In this document: positions 17,512-27,219 of the stretch, one piece after another
How the letters are laid out: each line of letters begins with the position of its first letter
Position numbering within the stretch: the first letter of the stretch is position 1
Assembly (NCBI RefSeq): GCF_017355525.1
Contig: NZ_CP067395.1
Span: 3,875,001 to 3,939,000 of the forward strand
DNA from: Lysobacter enzymogenes
Lineage (GTDB): Bacteria; Pseudomonadota; Gammaproteobacteria; Xanthomonadales; Xanthomonadaceae
Direction of reading: 5' to 3'
Length of the DNA: 64,000 bases
Translations under genes and position numbers: made by a program
The notes under the pieces: model-generated
Told to the model about the DNA's origin: nothing
Seen by the model: only the letters and a program-made list of their open reading frames with translations
Database searches by the model: none

Positions 17512-18177
17512 TCAATTCGGGCCGCCGCCGATGCGGTAACCGTAGCCGTGCACGGTCACGATCAGTTGTTCGCCGAGCTTGCGCCGCAGCTGGTGCACGT
17601 ACACCGCGATGGTGTTGCTCTCGATCGTGCCGGAGCTGCCGTACACCGATTCTTCCAGCTGCTCGCGGGTGACCACGCGGCCCTGGCGTTCGAGCAGCAG
17701 GGTCAGGGTGCGGAACTCGTGGCCGCTGAGCGTGACCGGCTCGCCGTCGCGGGTGACCAGGCGCCGCGCCGGGTCGAGCACCACCGTGCCGCAGCTGAGC
17801 ACCGGCGACACCCGGCCCTGGCTGCGCCGCATCACCGCGCGCAGGCGCGCGCACAGTTCGTCGAGCTGGAAGGGTTTGACGATGTAGTCGTCGGCGCCGG
17901 CGTCGAGCCCGGCGATGCGTTCGCTGAGCTTGTCGCGCGCGGTCACGATCAGCACCGGGGTGGCGTCGTAGCGGTTGCGCAGCGCGCCGAGCACGCCGAG
18001 GCCGGAGCCGCCGGGCAGGCCGAGGTCGAGCACCACCGCGTCGAAGTCGTGATCGACCAGCGCGGTCTTGGCCAGCCGCGCGTCGGCGACCCAGTCGACC
18101 CGCCAGCCGTCGTGGCTCAGGCCGGTGCGCACGGCTTCGGCCAGCATCGCGTCGTCTTCCACCAGCAGGATGTTCAT
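17512..18177 (-). CDS. OmpR-family response regulator
   Basis: A 221-residue regulator beginning MNILLVEDDAMLAEAV. Phospho-acceptor Asp51 is in DAVVLDLGLPGG, the conserved Lys is in DDYIVKPFQLDEL, and the C-terminal winged helix ends with IAVYVHQLRRKLGEQL and TVHGYGYRIG. An upstream in-frame extension exists but would add residues before the receiver strand, so ATG at 18177 is preferred. First gene of a two-gene operon with the kinase; divergent from the GNAT gene. Confidence 0.93.
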   Translation of the reverse strand: MNILLVEDDAMLAEAVRTGLSHDGWRVDWVADARLAKTALVDHDFDAVVLDLGLPGGSGLGVLGALRNRYDATPVLIVTARDKLSERIAGLDAGADDYIVKPFQLDELCARLRAVMRRSQGRVSPVLSCGTVVLDPARRLVTRDGEPVTLSGHEFRTLTLLLERQGRVVTREQLEESVYGSSGTIESNTIAVYVHQLRRKLGEQLIVTVHGYGYRIGGGPN

Positions 18178-18384
18178 GACCCGGTCGCGCGCTCGTGTTG
18201 CGGAGGTGTTGCGGCATTTCGCCGCATCGTGCCGGGGCACTGTGCGCCGGCACGATTAAAAAGTTCTTAAAAGCCGGCGCGCAGGATGGCTGCGCCCGCA
18301 CCGGGGCCCGCCGCGTCCGCGGACTCCCGTCGCGATGCTACCGCGTCGCCGCGCCCCTCACCCGCCGCTTACCGGAAACCCGCG

Positions 18385-18921
18385 ATGAACCCCCAGCTCG
18401 CCGTGACCCGTTCCGACCCCATGCCCGCCGCCGCGCCGGCCGTCCTGCGCGTGCGCGCGGTGACCCGCGCCGACGCCGCGACCCTGATCGCGCTGTGCCA
18501 GGAGCACGCCGACCGCCGCGAACTGGAGCGCCGCCCCTACGGCCCCGCGCGCGCGGATGCGCTGGAGCTGATGGAAGTGCTGTTCGAGCCCCCGTACGGC
18601 GCCTGGGCGTGGCTGGCCGAGGCCGACGGCGAGGCGGTCGGCTACGCCAGCGCCACCGCTGGCTTCTCGATGCTCGAACGAGCGTACTGCCTGCAACTCG
18701 ACGATCCCTACGTGCGCGAGCCGTGGCTCGGGTGCGGCGTGGAGGCCGAATTGCTGCGCCATGCGCTGGACGCGGCGCGCCGCTTCGGCTGCCTGAACCT
18801 GCAATGCCAGTCGCCGCAATGGAGCCAGGCCGCGCGCGCGCTGGACGCGCCGTTGCGCGCGGTGCGGGTCGAGGCGGTGAAGTACGTGGTGCGCATGGAC
18901 GAGGACGCCGCGCAAGCGTAA
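18385..18921 (+). CDS. GNAT-family N-acetyltransferase
   Basis: A 178-residue cytoplasmic acetyltransferase-like protein. RVRAVTRADAATLIALCQEH opens the fold, AWLAEADGEAVGYASATAGF gives strands 3-4, and YVREPWLGCGVEAELLRHAL takes the place of the acetyl-CoA binding loop, with a degenerate R/Q-x-x-G-x-G/A signature. The substrate is not deducible. ATG at 18385 is preferred over an upstream in-frame ATG whose extension is Ala/Pro-rich. A second in-frame ATG 13 codons on is also possible. Confidence 0.78.
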   Translation: MNPQLAVTRSDPMPAAAPAVLRVRAVTRADAATLIALCQEHADRRELERRPYGPARADALELMEVLFEPPYGAWAWLAEADGEAVGYASATAGFSMLERAYCLQLDDPYVREPWLGCGVEAELLRHALDAARRFGCLNLQCQSPQWSQAARALDAPLRAVRVEAVKYVVRMDEDAAQA

Positions 18922-19132
18922 GCGCGAGGGAGCCGGGCCGGCGCTGTCTCCCCCGGCGCGGGTCCGGCTCCGTTCGCGCGGCGATGTTCATACCGTCGAT
19001 GACATCGGCGGCGGCGATGAACGTCCGCAGGCAATGCGGTCTGCGTCGTCGATGCAGCACCGCGGTCTGAACTCGCGCGATTTCCACGCGGCCAAGCCCC
19101 ACGTTCTCGCCGACAGTTACCGCAAGAGCAAA

Positions 19133-19162
19133 AAAGGATTCCGGCGAACACCGGAATCCTTT
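19133..19162 (-). terminator. Rho-independent terminator, minus strand
   Basis: A perfect 12-base stem (AAAGGATTCCGG / CCGGAATCCTTT) with a six-base loop is followed on the minus strand by a run of six T (19130-19135). The nearest minus-strand gene is dinB, 300 bases upstream, so it ends either the dinB transcript or an unrecognised RNA from 19163-19461. Confidence 0.75.
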
Positions 19163-19461
19163 CTGCTGTTGCCTTTGCATTAGCTTGTCCGCTCCCCCCG
19201 CCGCCCCGAATTCGCCACAGGCAACCGTAGACCCGAAGGGCGCGCGCATGGATGCGCGCGTGCGGGACCGGGCCAGGATGGCCCTTGTCCCGCATCCCCG
19301 CGCAGGCATCGAACGATAGTGGCTCTTGATTCGAAAACAAGGAAAGCGCCTTTCTTTGGTTACTTTCTTTGGCAAGACAAAGAAAGTGACCCGGCCGCTT
19401 GCGGACGGAAGCTATTGATCTCCGCTTGTCATCACGCGACACAGCGACGACAGCGAAAGCA
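19163..19461. repeat. Hairpin-dense intergenic segment downstream of dinB
   Basis: No credible protein gene. The stretch holds several self-complementary elements: GCGCGCATGGATGCGCGC near 19240-19260, a GGGAC...GTCCC stem near 19264-19292, and an imperfect inverted repeat GTTACTTTCTTTG / CAAAGAAAGTGAC at 19359-19390. Together with the terminator at 19133 this could be a structured RNA or a dispersed repeat; only one copy is in this window. Confidence 0.45.
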
Positions 19462-20604
19462 TCAATCGTCCATCTCGTCCGACAAAGCCGCCTCCGCATC
19501 CTCCAACGCGAACGACGCCGCGAACAGATCCGACTGCGCCAACGCCTCGCCTTCCTCTGCAAACCCCGACAACCCCACGCCGACCAACCGATACAAGGTC
19601 TCTTCCGGCAACTCCACCCGCGCGCGCAAGGCCCAGGCGATGTCAGCCAGTTCGCGCTCGCTGCCCGGCGGCTGCGGCGGAGTCAGGCTGCGGGTCAAAA
19701 TGCGAAAGTCGGACGTCTTGAGCTTGAGCACCACAGTGCGCGCAATCCGCCCCGGCCGCCGCTGCAACTCGCGCCGATACCCCGCCCAAGTCTTGCCGGC
19801 CAGCGCCCGGATCTCAGCCTCGGTACGCTCCAACGGCACGTCGCGTTCGAACGTGTCTTCCGAAGAAATCTGCAAGGTCGGCCGTTCCGGCTCGACCGGA
19901 TGCTCGTCGATCCCGTAAGCGAGTTCGTGCAGCCGCCGCCCCCAGCGCCCGAAGCGCTGCTCCAGCTCCAGCGCCCCGAACGCGCGCAAGTCGGCGACGG
20001 TCGCCACGCCCAGCTCGGCGAGCTTGCCCTCCATGACCTTGCCCACGCCCGGCAACCGCCCCACCGCCAGCGGCGCGAGAAACGCCTCGACCTGATGCGG
20101 CTTGACCACGAACAGCCCATCGGGCTTGTTCCAGTCCGAAGCGATCTTGGCCACGAACTTGTTCGGCGCCACGCCGGCCGACGCGGTCAGCTGGGTTTCC
20201 TCGCGGATCGACGCGCGGATCGCCTGCGCGGTCGCGGTCGCCGAGGGCAGGCCGGTCTTGGTCGCGGTGACGTCGAGATAGGCCTCGTCCAGCGACAAGG
20301 GTTCGATCAGATCGGTGTGGCGCGCGAAGATCTCGCGCACCTGGCGCGAGACCGCCTTGTAGCGGACGAAATCCGGCGGCACGAACACCGCCTGCGGGCA
20401 CAGCCGCTCGGCGCGCACCGCCGGCATCGCCGAGCGCACCCCGAACACCCGCGCCTCGTAGCTGGCCGCGCACACCACCGAGCGCGCGCCGCGCCAGGCC
20501 ACCACCACCGGGCGGCCGCGCAGGGAAGCGTCGTCGCGCTGTTCGACCGACGCGTAGAACGCGTCCATGTCGACATGCAGGACTTTGCGCGGAGCGGCGG
20601 ACAC
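19462..20604 (-). CDS. dinB: DNA polymerase IV (Y-family translesion polymerase)
   Basis: A 380-residue Y-family polymerase that copies past damaged bases. Catalytic motifs are intact: DMDAFYASVEQRD near residues 12-24 with steric-gate Phe16, SLDEAYLDVT near 104-113 supplying the Asp-Glu pair, YEARVFGVRSAMP in the fingers, a helix-hairpin-helix (GRLPGVGKVMEGKLAELG) and the little-finger domain. The length suits the family. The C-terminus is acidic and lacks the simple QLGL-type clamp motif, though QSDLF near residue 358 is a possible beta-clamp binding site. It appears to be monocistronic. Confidence 0.95.
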   Translation of the reverse strand: MSAAPRKVLHVDMDAFYASVEQRDDASLRGRPVVVAWRGARSVVCAASYEARVFGVRSAMPAVRAERLCPQAVFVPPDFVRYKAVSRQVREIFARHTDLIEPLSLDEAYLDVTATKTGLPSATATAQAIRASIREETQLTASAGVAPNKFVAKIASDWNKPDGLFVVKPHQVEAFLAPLAVGRLPGVGKVMEGKLAELGVATVADLRAFGALELEQRFGRWGRRLHELAYGIDEHPVEPERPTLQISSEDTFERDVPLERTEAEIRALAGKTWAGYRRELQRRPGRIARTVVLKLKTSDFRILTRSLTPPQPPGSERELADIAWALRARVELPEETLYRLVGVGLSGFAEEGEALAQSDLFAASFALEDAEAALSDEMDD

Positions 20605-20697
20605 GGAAGGCGGCGGAGGCGAACGCGGACAGGGCGAGCGATGCGGAACATGGTAGCCGTTCCGCCCGCGCCGTCCGCGCCGCGCCCGCCGCCGCGG

Positions 20698-21141
20698 TCA
20701 CTCCGCGTAGGTCGGCACCAGCGCGCCGTTGCTGTCGAGCCCGGCGCCGTACTGGCCGTCGCCGTAGCTGTACACCGGCGGGTTGCCGAGCGTGGCCAGC
20801 AGCGCCTGATAGGCCTGCGGCACGCTTTCCTGCCAGACCGCGATCTGGCCGATCACGAACACCGAGGCCGGGTTGTAGCCCCAGCTGTCGAGGATCTCGG
20901 CGACCGTGGGCACGTCGTTGACCGCGAACACGTTGCCCTGGTCGTCGGCGACGCTGAGGTGGATGCCGATGATCCGCGCGCCGGCGTCGTTGCGCGCGCA
21001 TACGCCGATGCAGGAGGTGAAGGGGGTGAACTGGATCGTGGACTGGGTGTCGTTGCCCTGCGGCGGAACGTTGTCGGCCGAACCCCAGCGGCGCTCGGGG
21101 ATGGCCAGGGGCGTGTTGCTGAACTCGATCGCGTACGGCAT
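20698..21141 (-). CDS. Orphan CheD/CNF-fold-like protein, possible glutamine deamidase
   Basis: A 147-residue protein without an export signal or membrane segment. The stretch FTSCIGVCARNDAGARIIG ending at IH places Cys44 and His61 17 residues apart, with the SC-x-x-VC-x-R pattern. This is the same spacing and pattern as the catalytic Cys27/His44 of chemoreceptor deamidase CheD (GSCVAVCMRD ... H). A helix and a VFVIGQIAVW strand follow, as in that fold. No chemotaxis gene is near. I therefore infer a CheD/CNF-like cysteine hydrolase or deamidase of unknown target; a chance motif cannot be excluded without structure prediction. Divergent from the Mor-like regulator. Confidence 0.6.
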   Translation of the reverse strand: MPYAIEFSNTPLAIPERRWGSADNVPPQGNDTQSTIQFTPFTSCIGVCARNDAGARIIGIHLSVADDQGNVFAVNDVPTVAEILDSWGYNPASVFVIGQIAVWQESVPQAYQALLATLGNPPVYSYGDGQYGAGLDSNGALVPTYAE

Positions 21142-21315
21142 GGCTGCGCTCCGGAAACCCGCGGCGGATTGCCGCGCGGCGAACCTAGCCGGCGGCGCGC
21201 GGCGCCGCCATTGCGGGCGCGGTCCGCAGGCGCGCGGCGCCGACGCAGCGCACAAACCCCGCAACCGCGCGCCGGCGCGCTTCACGTCGCCGGCGCCGGC
21301 GCGTTCATCCGGGGC

Positions 21316-21846
21316 ATGAACCTGCACGCCTCGCCGATCCCGACCGCCGCGTCCGCGGCCCCGCCCTGTTTCGCCGGCCTGCCGGCGCCCGACAGCGACG
21401 ATTTCGAAACCCTCAGCGCGTTCTGCGACACCCACCGGATCGACGCGCTGGCGGCGCTGCCGTGGGTCGCGGCCGAAGTCGCCCAGTCCTGCGGCTTCGC
21501 CGCGATGCTGCGGCTGGCGCACCGCCACGGCGGCCGCCGCGTCTACCTGCCGCGCGGCCGCAACGCCTGCGCCGCGCGCCTGGGCCTGGAACTGGACGCG
21601 GCCGCGCACCGGCGCCTGCTCGACCGCGCCAGCGCCGCCGGCACGATCGAGATTCCCTCGGCCTGGGGCGTGTTCGTGGCCCTGCGCCGGGTCGCGATCC
21701 GCGCCGCGCTGCGCGCCGGCTGCGACCAGCGCGAGATCGCCCATGCCTTCGGCGTGACCGAGCGCCATCTGCGCCGCGAAGTCGATTCGCTGCAGGTGCG
21801 CGCCGGCGACGCGGCGGCGCGCACGCCGCCGGACGTGCGCCAGTGA
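21316..21846 (+). CDS. Mor-like transcriptional regulator
   Basis: A 176-residue protein. Residues about 60-160 resemble the Mor/C activator fold of phage Mu: GGRRVYLPRG supplies the dimerisation strand, and GCDQREIAHAFGVTERHLRR is a helix-turn-helix close to the C-terminus. Mor proteins activate middle promoters of Mu-like phages, but there are no phage genes here, so this is a domesticated or orphan copy. ATG at 21316 begins 174 bases from the divergent CheD-like gene. Its stop overlaps the GTG of the next small gene (GTGA), so the two are translationally coupled. Confidence 0.72.
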   Translation: MNLHASPIPTAASAAPPCFAGLPAPDSDDFETLSAFCDTHRIDALAALPWVAAEVAQSCGFAAMLRLAHRHGGRRVYLPRGRNACAARLGLELDAAAHRRLLDRASAAGTIEIPSAWGVFVALRRVAIRAALRAGCDQREIAHAFGVTERHLRREVDSLQVRAGDAAARTPPDVRQ

Positions 21847-22139
21847 GCGCGCGCGCGGCTGCCGCGACGATCGAACGGGCGGTGATGGTGCGCCGCGACG
21901 GCCCGCGCGGCCGCTGGATCCTGCACACCGCGGTCGACTTCCTGCGCGTGGACGACGGCGCCCGCATCGCCTGCGACTACTTCGAAGTCGCGCCCGCGCC
22001 CGGGCAGCTGTGCTGGATCCGGGTCGCCGCGCCGCATCCGGACGCCGGCACCTGGCTGGCCCGTTTCGACCACAGCTACAACGTGGTCTTCGACTTCGTC
22101 GACCTGCGCCCGGCCGAGCCCGCGCCCGGCGAAAACTGA
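21843..22139 (+). CDS. Small hypothetical protein coupled to the Mor-like regulator
   Basis: A 98-residue protein starting at GTG 21843 inside the previous stop. No family is recognised. It has the alternating pattern of a small beta fold ([20 protein letters not shown], then [19 protein letters not shown] and [11 protein letters not shown]) and no export signal. Translational coupling suggests it works with the regulator, perhaps as a modulator. Confidence 0.55.
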   Translation: MSARAAAATIERAVMVRRDGPRGRWILHTAVDFLRVDDGARIACDYFEVAPAPGQLCWIRVAAPHPDAGTWLARFDHSYNVVFDFVDLRPAEPAPGEN

Positions 22140-22218
22140 ACGGGCCGGGGCCTGCGCACGACGGCGCGTCGCCGACTTCGGCGACAATGGCGCCCCCTCG
22201 CCGCCAGCGTCCGAGCCC

Positions 22219-23256
22219 ATGTCCGCCGTTCTCACGCCCAGCTCCGCCATCTCCCTGACCCGTTACCTGATCGAAGAACAGCGCGCCGGCCGCATCAACG
22301 CCGACCTGCGCCTGCTGATCGAAGTGGTCGCGCGCGCCTGCAAGACGATTTCCATCGCGGTCGGCAAGGGCGCCCTCGGCGGCGTGCTCGGCGATGCCGG
22401 CACCGGCAATATCCAAGGCGAAGCGCAGAAGAAGCTCGACGTGCTCAGCAACGAGATCCTGCTCGAAGCCAACGCCTGGGGCGGCCACCTCGCCGGCCTG
22501 GCCTCGGAGGAGATGGACACCTCGCACCCGATCCCCGACGTCTACCCGCGCGGCAACTACCTGCTGCTGTTCGATCCCCTCGACGGCTCGTCGAACATCG
22601 ACGTCAACATTTCCGTCGGCACCATCTTCTCGGTGCTGCGCGCGCCCGAAGGCGTGACCCAGGCGCAGGACAAGGACTTCCTGCAGGCCGGCACCGAACA
22701 GGTCTGCGCCGGCTACACCACCTACGGCCCCAGCACCATGCTGGTGCTGACCATCGGCAACGGCACCCACGCCTTCACCCTCGACCGCGAAGTCGGCAGC
22801 TTCGTGCTGACCACCCGCAACATGCGCATTCCCGAAGACACCCAGGAATTCGCGGTCAACATGTCCAACCAGCGCCATTGGCAGCCGCCGATGCAGCGCT
22901 ACGTCGGCGACCTGCTCGCCGGCAAGCAAGGCCCGCGCGGCAAGGACTTCAACATGCGCTGGGTCGCCTCGATGGTCGCCGACGTGCACCGCATCCTGAC
23001 CCGCGGCGGCATCTTCAGCTACCCGCTCGACGCCAAGTGCGCCGACAAGGGCGGCAAGCTGCGGCTGATGTACGAAGCCAACCCGATGGCGCTGCTGGTC
23101 GAGCAGGCCGGCGGCGCGGCCAGTACCGGCCGCCAGCGCATGCTGGAAGTGGCGCCGACCGGGCTGCATCAGCGGGTGCCGGTGTTCCTCGGCAGCAAGA
23201 GCGAAGTCGAGGCGGCGGTGCGCTATCACCGCGAGTTCGATTCCGAGCAGCCGTAA
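22219..23256 (+). CDS. fbp: Fructose-1,6-bisphosphatase class 1
   Basis: A 345-residue cytosolic enzyme hydrolysing fructose 1,6-bisphosphate to fructose 6-phosphate, the committed step of gluconeogenesis. The metal and substrate motif [11 protein letters not shown] (residues about 115-125) with upstream SEEMD supplies the Mg2+ ligands; AMP-site-like N-terminal residues and the C-terminal substrate loop ([20 protein letters not shown]) are present. The length matches class I enzymes. It is a single gene with 80 bases upstream. Confidence 0.96.
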   Translation: MSAVLTPSSAISLTRYLIEEQRAGRINADLRLLIEVVARACKTISIAVGKGALGGVLGDAGTGNIQGEAQKKLDVLSNEILLEANAWGGHLAGLASEEMDTSHPIPDVYPRGNYLLLFDPLDGSSNIDVNISVGTIFSVLRAPEGVTQAQDKDFLQAGTEQVCAGYTTYGPSTMLVLTIGNGTHAFTLDREVGSFVLTTRNMRIPEDTQEFAVNMSNQRHWQPPMQRYVGDLLAGKQGPRGKDFNMRWVASMVADVHRILTRGGIFSYPLDAKCADKGGKLRLMYEANPMALLVEQAGGAASTGRQRMLEVAPTGLHQRVPVFLGSKSEVEAAVRYHREFDSEQP

Positions 23257-23599
23257 GCGGCCGATAAGCCCGACCCGGCCTGCAGCATCGGCCGCATCGC
23301 GCGGCGGCGAACCGCAACGTCGCCGCGCGGCAACCGCGATTCGCGGCGATCCGGCCGCGCGCGCCGGATTTTCCGGCATCCGCGACGACGCGCGCGCGGT
23401 GTCGCTTGCCACGATCCAATGCGCACGCCGCGCCCGCGCACCCCAACATCTGGCGTCTTGCGCGCGCCCCGCCGTGCCCAGCCGCTAAAACGCACCGCGC
23501 CGACCCGACCGGCCGTCGGTGGCCGGCTTCCGCTGGTCACTGCGTTGGAGTAAGAACTGGAATCAATTGCGCAGTTTTGCGCGCGCGGGGATCGAACTC

Positions 23600-25060
<1,461 letters not shown>

Positions 25061-25091
25061 AGTTTCAACGCCACCGGATCAGGAGCAAAGG

Positions 25092-25760
25092 ATGGGCCCA
25101 CGCATATCCGTGAACAAGCTCGGCGAGTACATGACTGCGACGCCATCTAGACGTCGACAAATTGTTAAGGATCAGAAGAACAAACCTGCCTTCAAAGCAG
25201 CCAGATATAAAGATGCCCGCGAGATAATTACTACTTTCATAGCATCTGGAATGATCGATGATGAAGTAGCGCTAGATGCCGCCGAAGCTTTGCGAGAAGA
25301 TCAAAGCGGAACGGATTTCGCTATACAAGATCGATTCAACTGCGCTGACGCAATCGAAAAATTCGTCGAGCTCAGCGGAGACATTGATCTGGGAAGTCTA
25401 GTTCCGATCGCCAGTCCTGAAGCAGCCTCTGACTCGCTCGAGCTCTCTGGAGTTCGCGTAAGCATACGCCCGGACGCTCTACTTCTGGATAAGGACTCCC
25501 ATGAGGTTGTCGGATGCATCAAGCTACACTTCGCAAAAAGCCAGCCATTGGACGAAAAAGGTGGGGCGTACGTCGCGACGGCTATGCGTGCTTACTTAGA
25601 GACGGTGATTTCGTCGCCTTCCGTCGTTAATCCAACACGGTGCTATGTAGTCGATATAGCGACAAGAACCATCTACCTCGCGCCGAAAGCAGTAAAACGG
25701 CGCATGGACGATCTTTCTGCCGCATGCGAAGAAATCAAGGATCGATGGGCTAACCTCTAA
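25092..25760 (+). CDS. Low-GC gene of unknown function
   Basis: A 222-residue soluble protein, start ATG 25092 with AGGAG six bases upstream. It uses A/T-ending codons (ATA, AAA, GAT) that its neighbours avoid, so its GC content is visibly far below the surrounding genes; this indicates recent transfer. No family is recognised. The centre reads VRVSIRPDALLLDKDSHEVVG then CIKLHFAK, a D...G-x-IK pattern reminiscent of PD-(D/E)xK nuclease cores, with Cys where Glu or Gln is usual. This is suggestive only. It stands alone, immediately after the sigma-54 activator and before the Fap-like operon terminator. Confidence 0.7.
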   Translation: MGPRISVNKLGEYMTATPSRRRQIVKDQKNKPAFKAARYKDAREIITTFIASGMIDDEVALDAAEALREDQSGTDFAIQDRFNCADAIEKFVELSGDIDLGSLVPIASPEAASDSLELSGVRVSIRPDALLLDKDSHEVVGCIKLHFAKSQPLDEKGGAYVATAMRAYLETVISSPSVVNPTRCYVVDIATRTIYLAPKAVKRRMDDLSAACEEIKDRWANL

Positions 25761-25767
25761 AAGAAAT

Positions 25768-25790
25768 CGGGGCGGAAACCCTCCGCCCCG
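25768..25790 (-). terminator. Rho-independent terminator of the Fap-like operon
   Basis: An eight-base perfect stem CGGGGCGG / CCGCCCCG with a seven-base loop is followed on the minus strand by a T-rich tail (ATTTCTTTT). It lies about 50 bases beyond the last gene of the minus-strand operon and could also slow transcripts from the convergent low-GC gene. Confidence 0.72.
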
Positions 25791-25842
25791 TCCCCGGGCA
25801 CAGCGCGACGCCATTCCCCGCAAGCGATGCCGCGCGGCGCTT

Positions 25843-27186
25843 TCAGAACGAACGCGAACCGCGCAGCGAAAACACGAAATTCGGCGCGTCCGGGGTCAGC
25901 CCCGCGGCGATCTGGCCGTTGAAGGTCCAGCCCGAGGGCAGCACGTAGCTGGCGCCGATGTTGAGCGTGGTCGAATTGCTGGAGCTGCCGGCGACGCGCC
26001 GCTTCGCTGCACCCGGCGCGGTGATGTGGGTCGCGCCGGTGGCCGCGGTGGCGACGCTGAAGCTGACCGCCGAGCGGTCGTTGAGCGCGATCGCCAGGCC
26101 GCCGCTGAGCTGCACGGTGTTGCCCAGCGCCACCCGCGCCGGCGAGACCTGTTCGGCCACCGGCGAGATGTCGTCGAAATCGGCCGGCTGGTTGTAGGTG
26201 TAGCCGATGTTGCCGAACAGGATCACCGGGTCGTAGGTGCGCAGCGCCGAGACGTTGAACGTCGCTGCCCACACGCCCGAGCCGGTCGGTAGGTCTTCGG
26301 GGATGTTGAGGTTGTTGTTGTCGCCGTCGGGCTGGATCAGCTTGAGCCCGAACGGATCGCGCCCGGTCGGCGCGCGCACGCGCAGGCTGGTGACGATGTC
26401 GGGCCAGCGCTGCGATTCCTTGACCCACTGGTAGTACGCCGCGACGCTCGCATCGCCGACGCCCTGCGAGCGCATGCGCACTTCGCTGACCACGCTGGAC
26501 GCGCCGCCGGCGCCGCCGCTGACGAAGCGCGAGTCGCGGTAGACGTAAGGCAGCGAGGCTTCGAGGCTGAGCCGGTCGCTGAGGCCGTAGCGGCCGCTGA
26601 GTTCGAAGGTGCCGACGCTGGCCTTGGTCTGGTCGAGGTTGATGCTGCCGAGGAAGATCGCGTCGAGCGCGAGGAATCCGCTGAGCGCGAGTTGGCGGCG
26701 GTCGTAGTAGCTGTAGCTGAAGCCGGCGTCGAGGGTGAACTTGCGTTCGAACAGCGGCGCGTGTTCGCGCACGACCAGGGCTTTTTCCTGCTCGCGGCGC
26801 TGGGCGTCTTCTTCGCGCTGGGCCTGGCCGACCTGGATCGGTGCGTTGGCCGATCCGTCGGCGACTGCTGCGTTGTTGTCGCCGGCTTTGCGCCGCGCAT
26901 CCTCGGCCAGCTCGCGCGCATCGCGCGGCACGCCTTGCTGCGCGCCATCGGGCGCGTCGGCCTGCGGCGCGCTCAGGCCGCGTCCGTGCTGAGCCAGTTC
27001 TAGCCGGTCGACTTCGTCGCGCAAGCGCTCGATTTCGGCGCGCTGCGCGGTCAGTTCGTTGCTCATGTCGAGCATGCGTTGATGCAGCGACTTGAAATCC
27101 GCGGCGGCGGCGTCTTCGCCGGCATGCGCCGGCGCGCTCAACGCGAGCGCTACGGCGAACGACAGCGGGGCGAGGGCAATGCGCAT
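25843..27186 (-). CDS. fapF: FapF-like outer-membrane amyloid-export barrel
   Basis: A 447-residue exported outer-membrane protein. A signal peptide (cleavage after PAHA) precedes a coiled coil (LHQRMLDMSNELTAQRAEI, residues about 32-58), a disordered charged linker to about 145, and a beta-barrel of amphipathic strands ending GSRSF with a C-terminal aromatic. The N-terminal coiled coil plus barrel is the architecture of FapF, the trimeric pore that exports Fap fibre subunits in Pseudomonas. It is the last gene of the operon, the same position as fapF. Start ATG at 27186 begins the signal peptide. Confidence 0.78.
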   Translation of the reverse strand: MRIALAPLSFAVALALSAPAHAGEDAAAADFKSLHQRMLDMSNELTAQRAEIERLRDEVDRLELAQHGRGLSAPQADAPDGAQQGVPRDARELAEDARRKAGDNNAAVADGSANAPIQVGQAQREEDAQRREQEKALVVREHAPLFERKFTLDAGFSYSYYDRRQLALSGFLALDAIFLGSINLDQTKASVGTFELSGRYGLSDRLSLEASLPYVYRDSRFVSGGAGGASSVVSEVRMRSQGVGDASVAAYYQWVKESQRWPDIVTSLRVRAPTGRDPFGLKLIQPDGDNNNLNIPEDLPTGSGVWAATFNVSALRTYDPVILFGNIGYTYNQPADFDDISPVAEQVSPARVALGNTVQLSGGLAIALNDRSAVSFSVATAATGATHITAPGAAKRRVAGSSSNSTTLNIGASYVLPSGWTFNGQIAAGLTPDAPNFVFSLRGSRSF

Positions 27187-27219
27187 GATCGTGCCTCCAT
27201 GCCTTGGGTGCGGTGGGCG

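Noticed and set aside
22263..23412. Large minus-strand frame antisense to fbp joined to the CheD-like gene
   Set aside because: fbp has every catalytic motif on the plus strand; the CheD-like protein begins at its own ATG at 21141.
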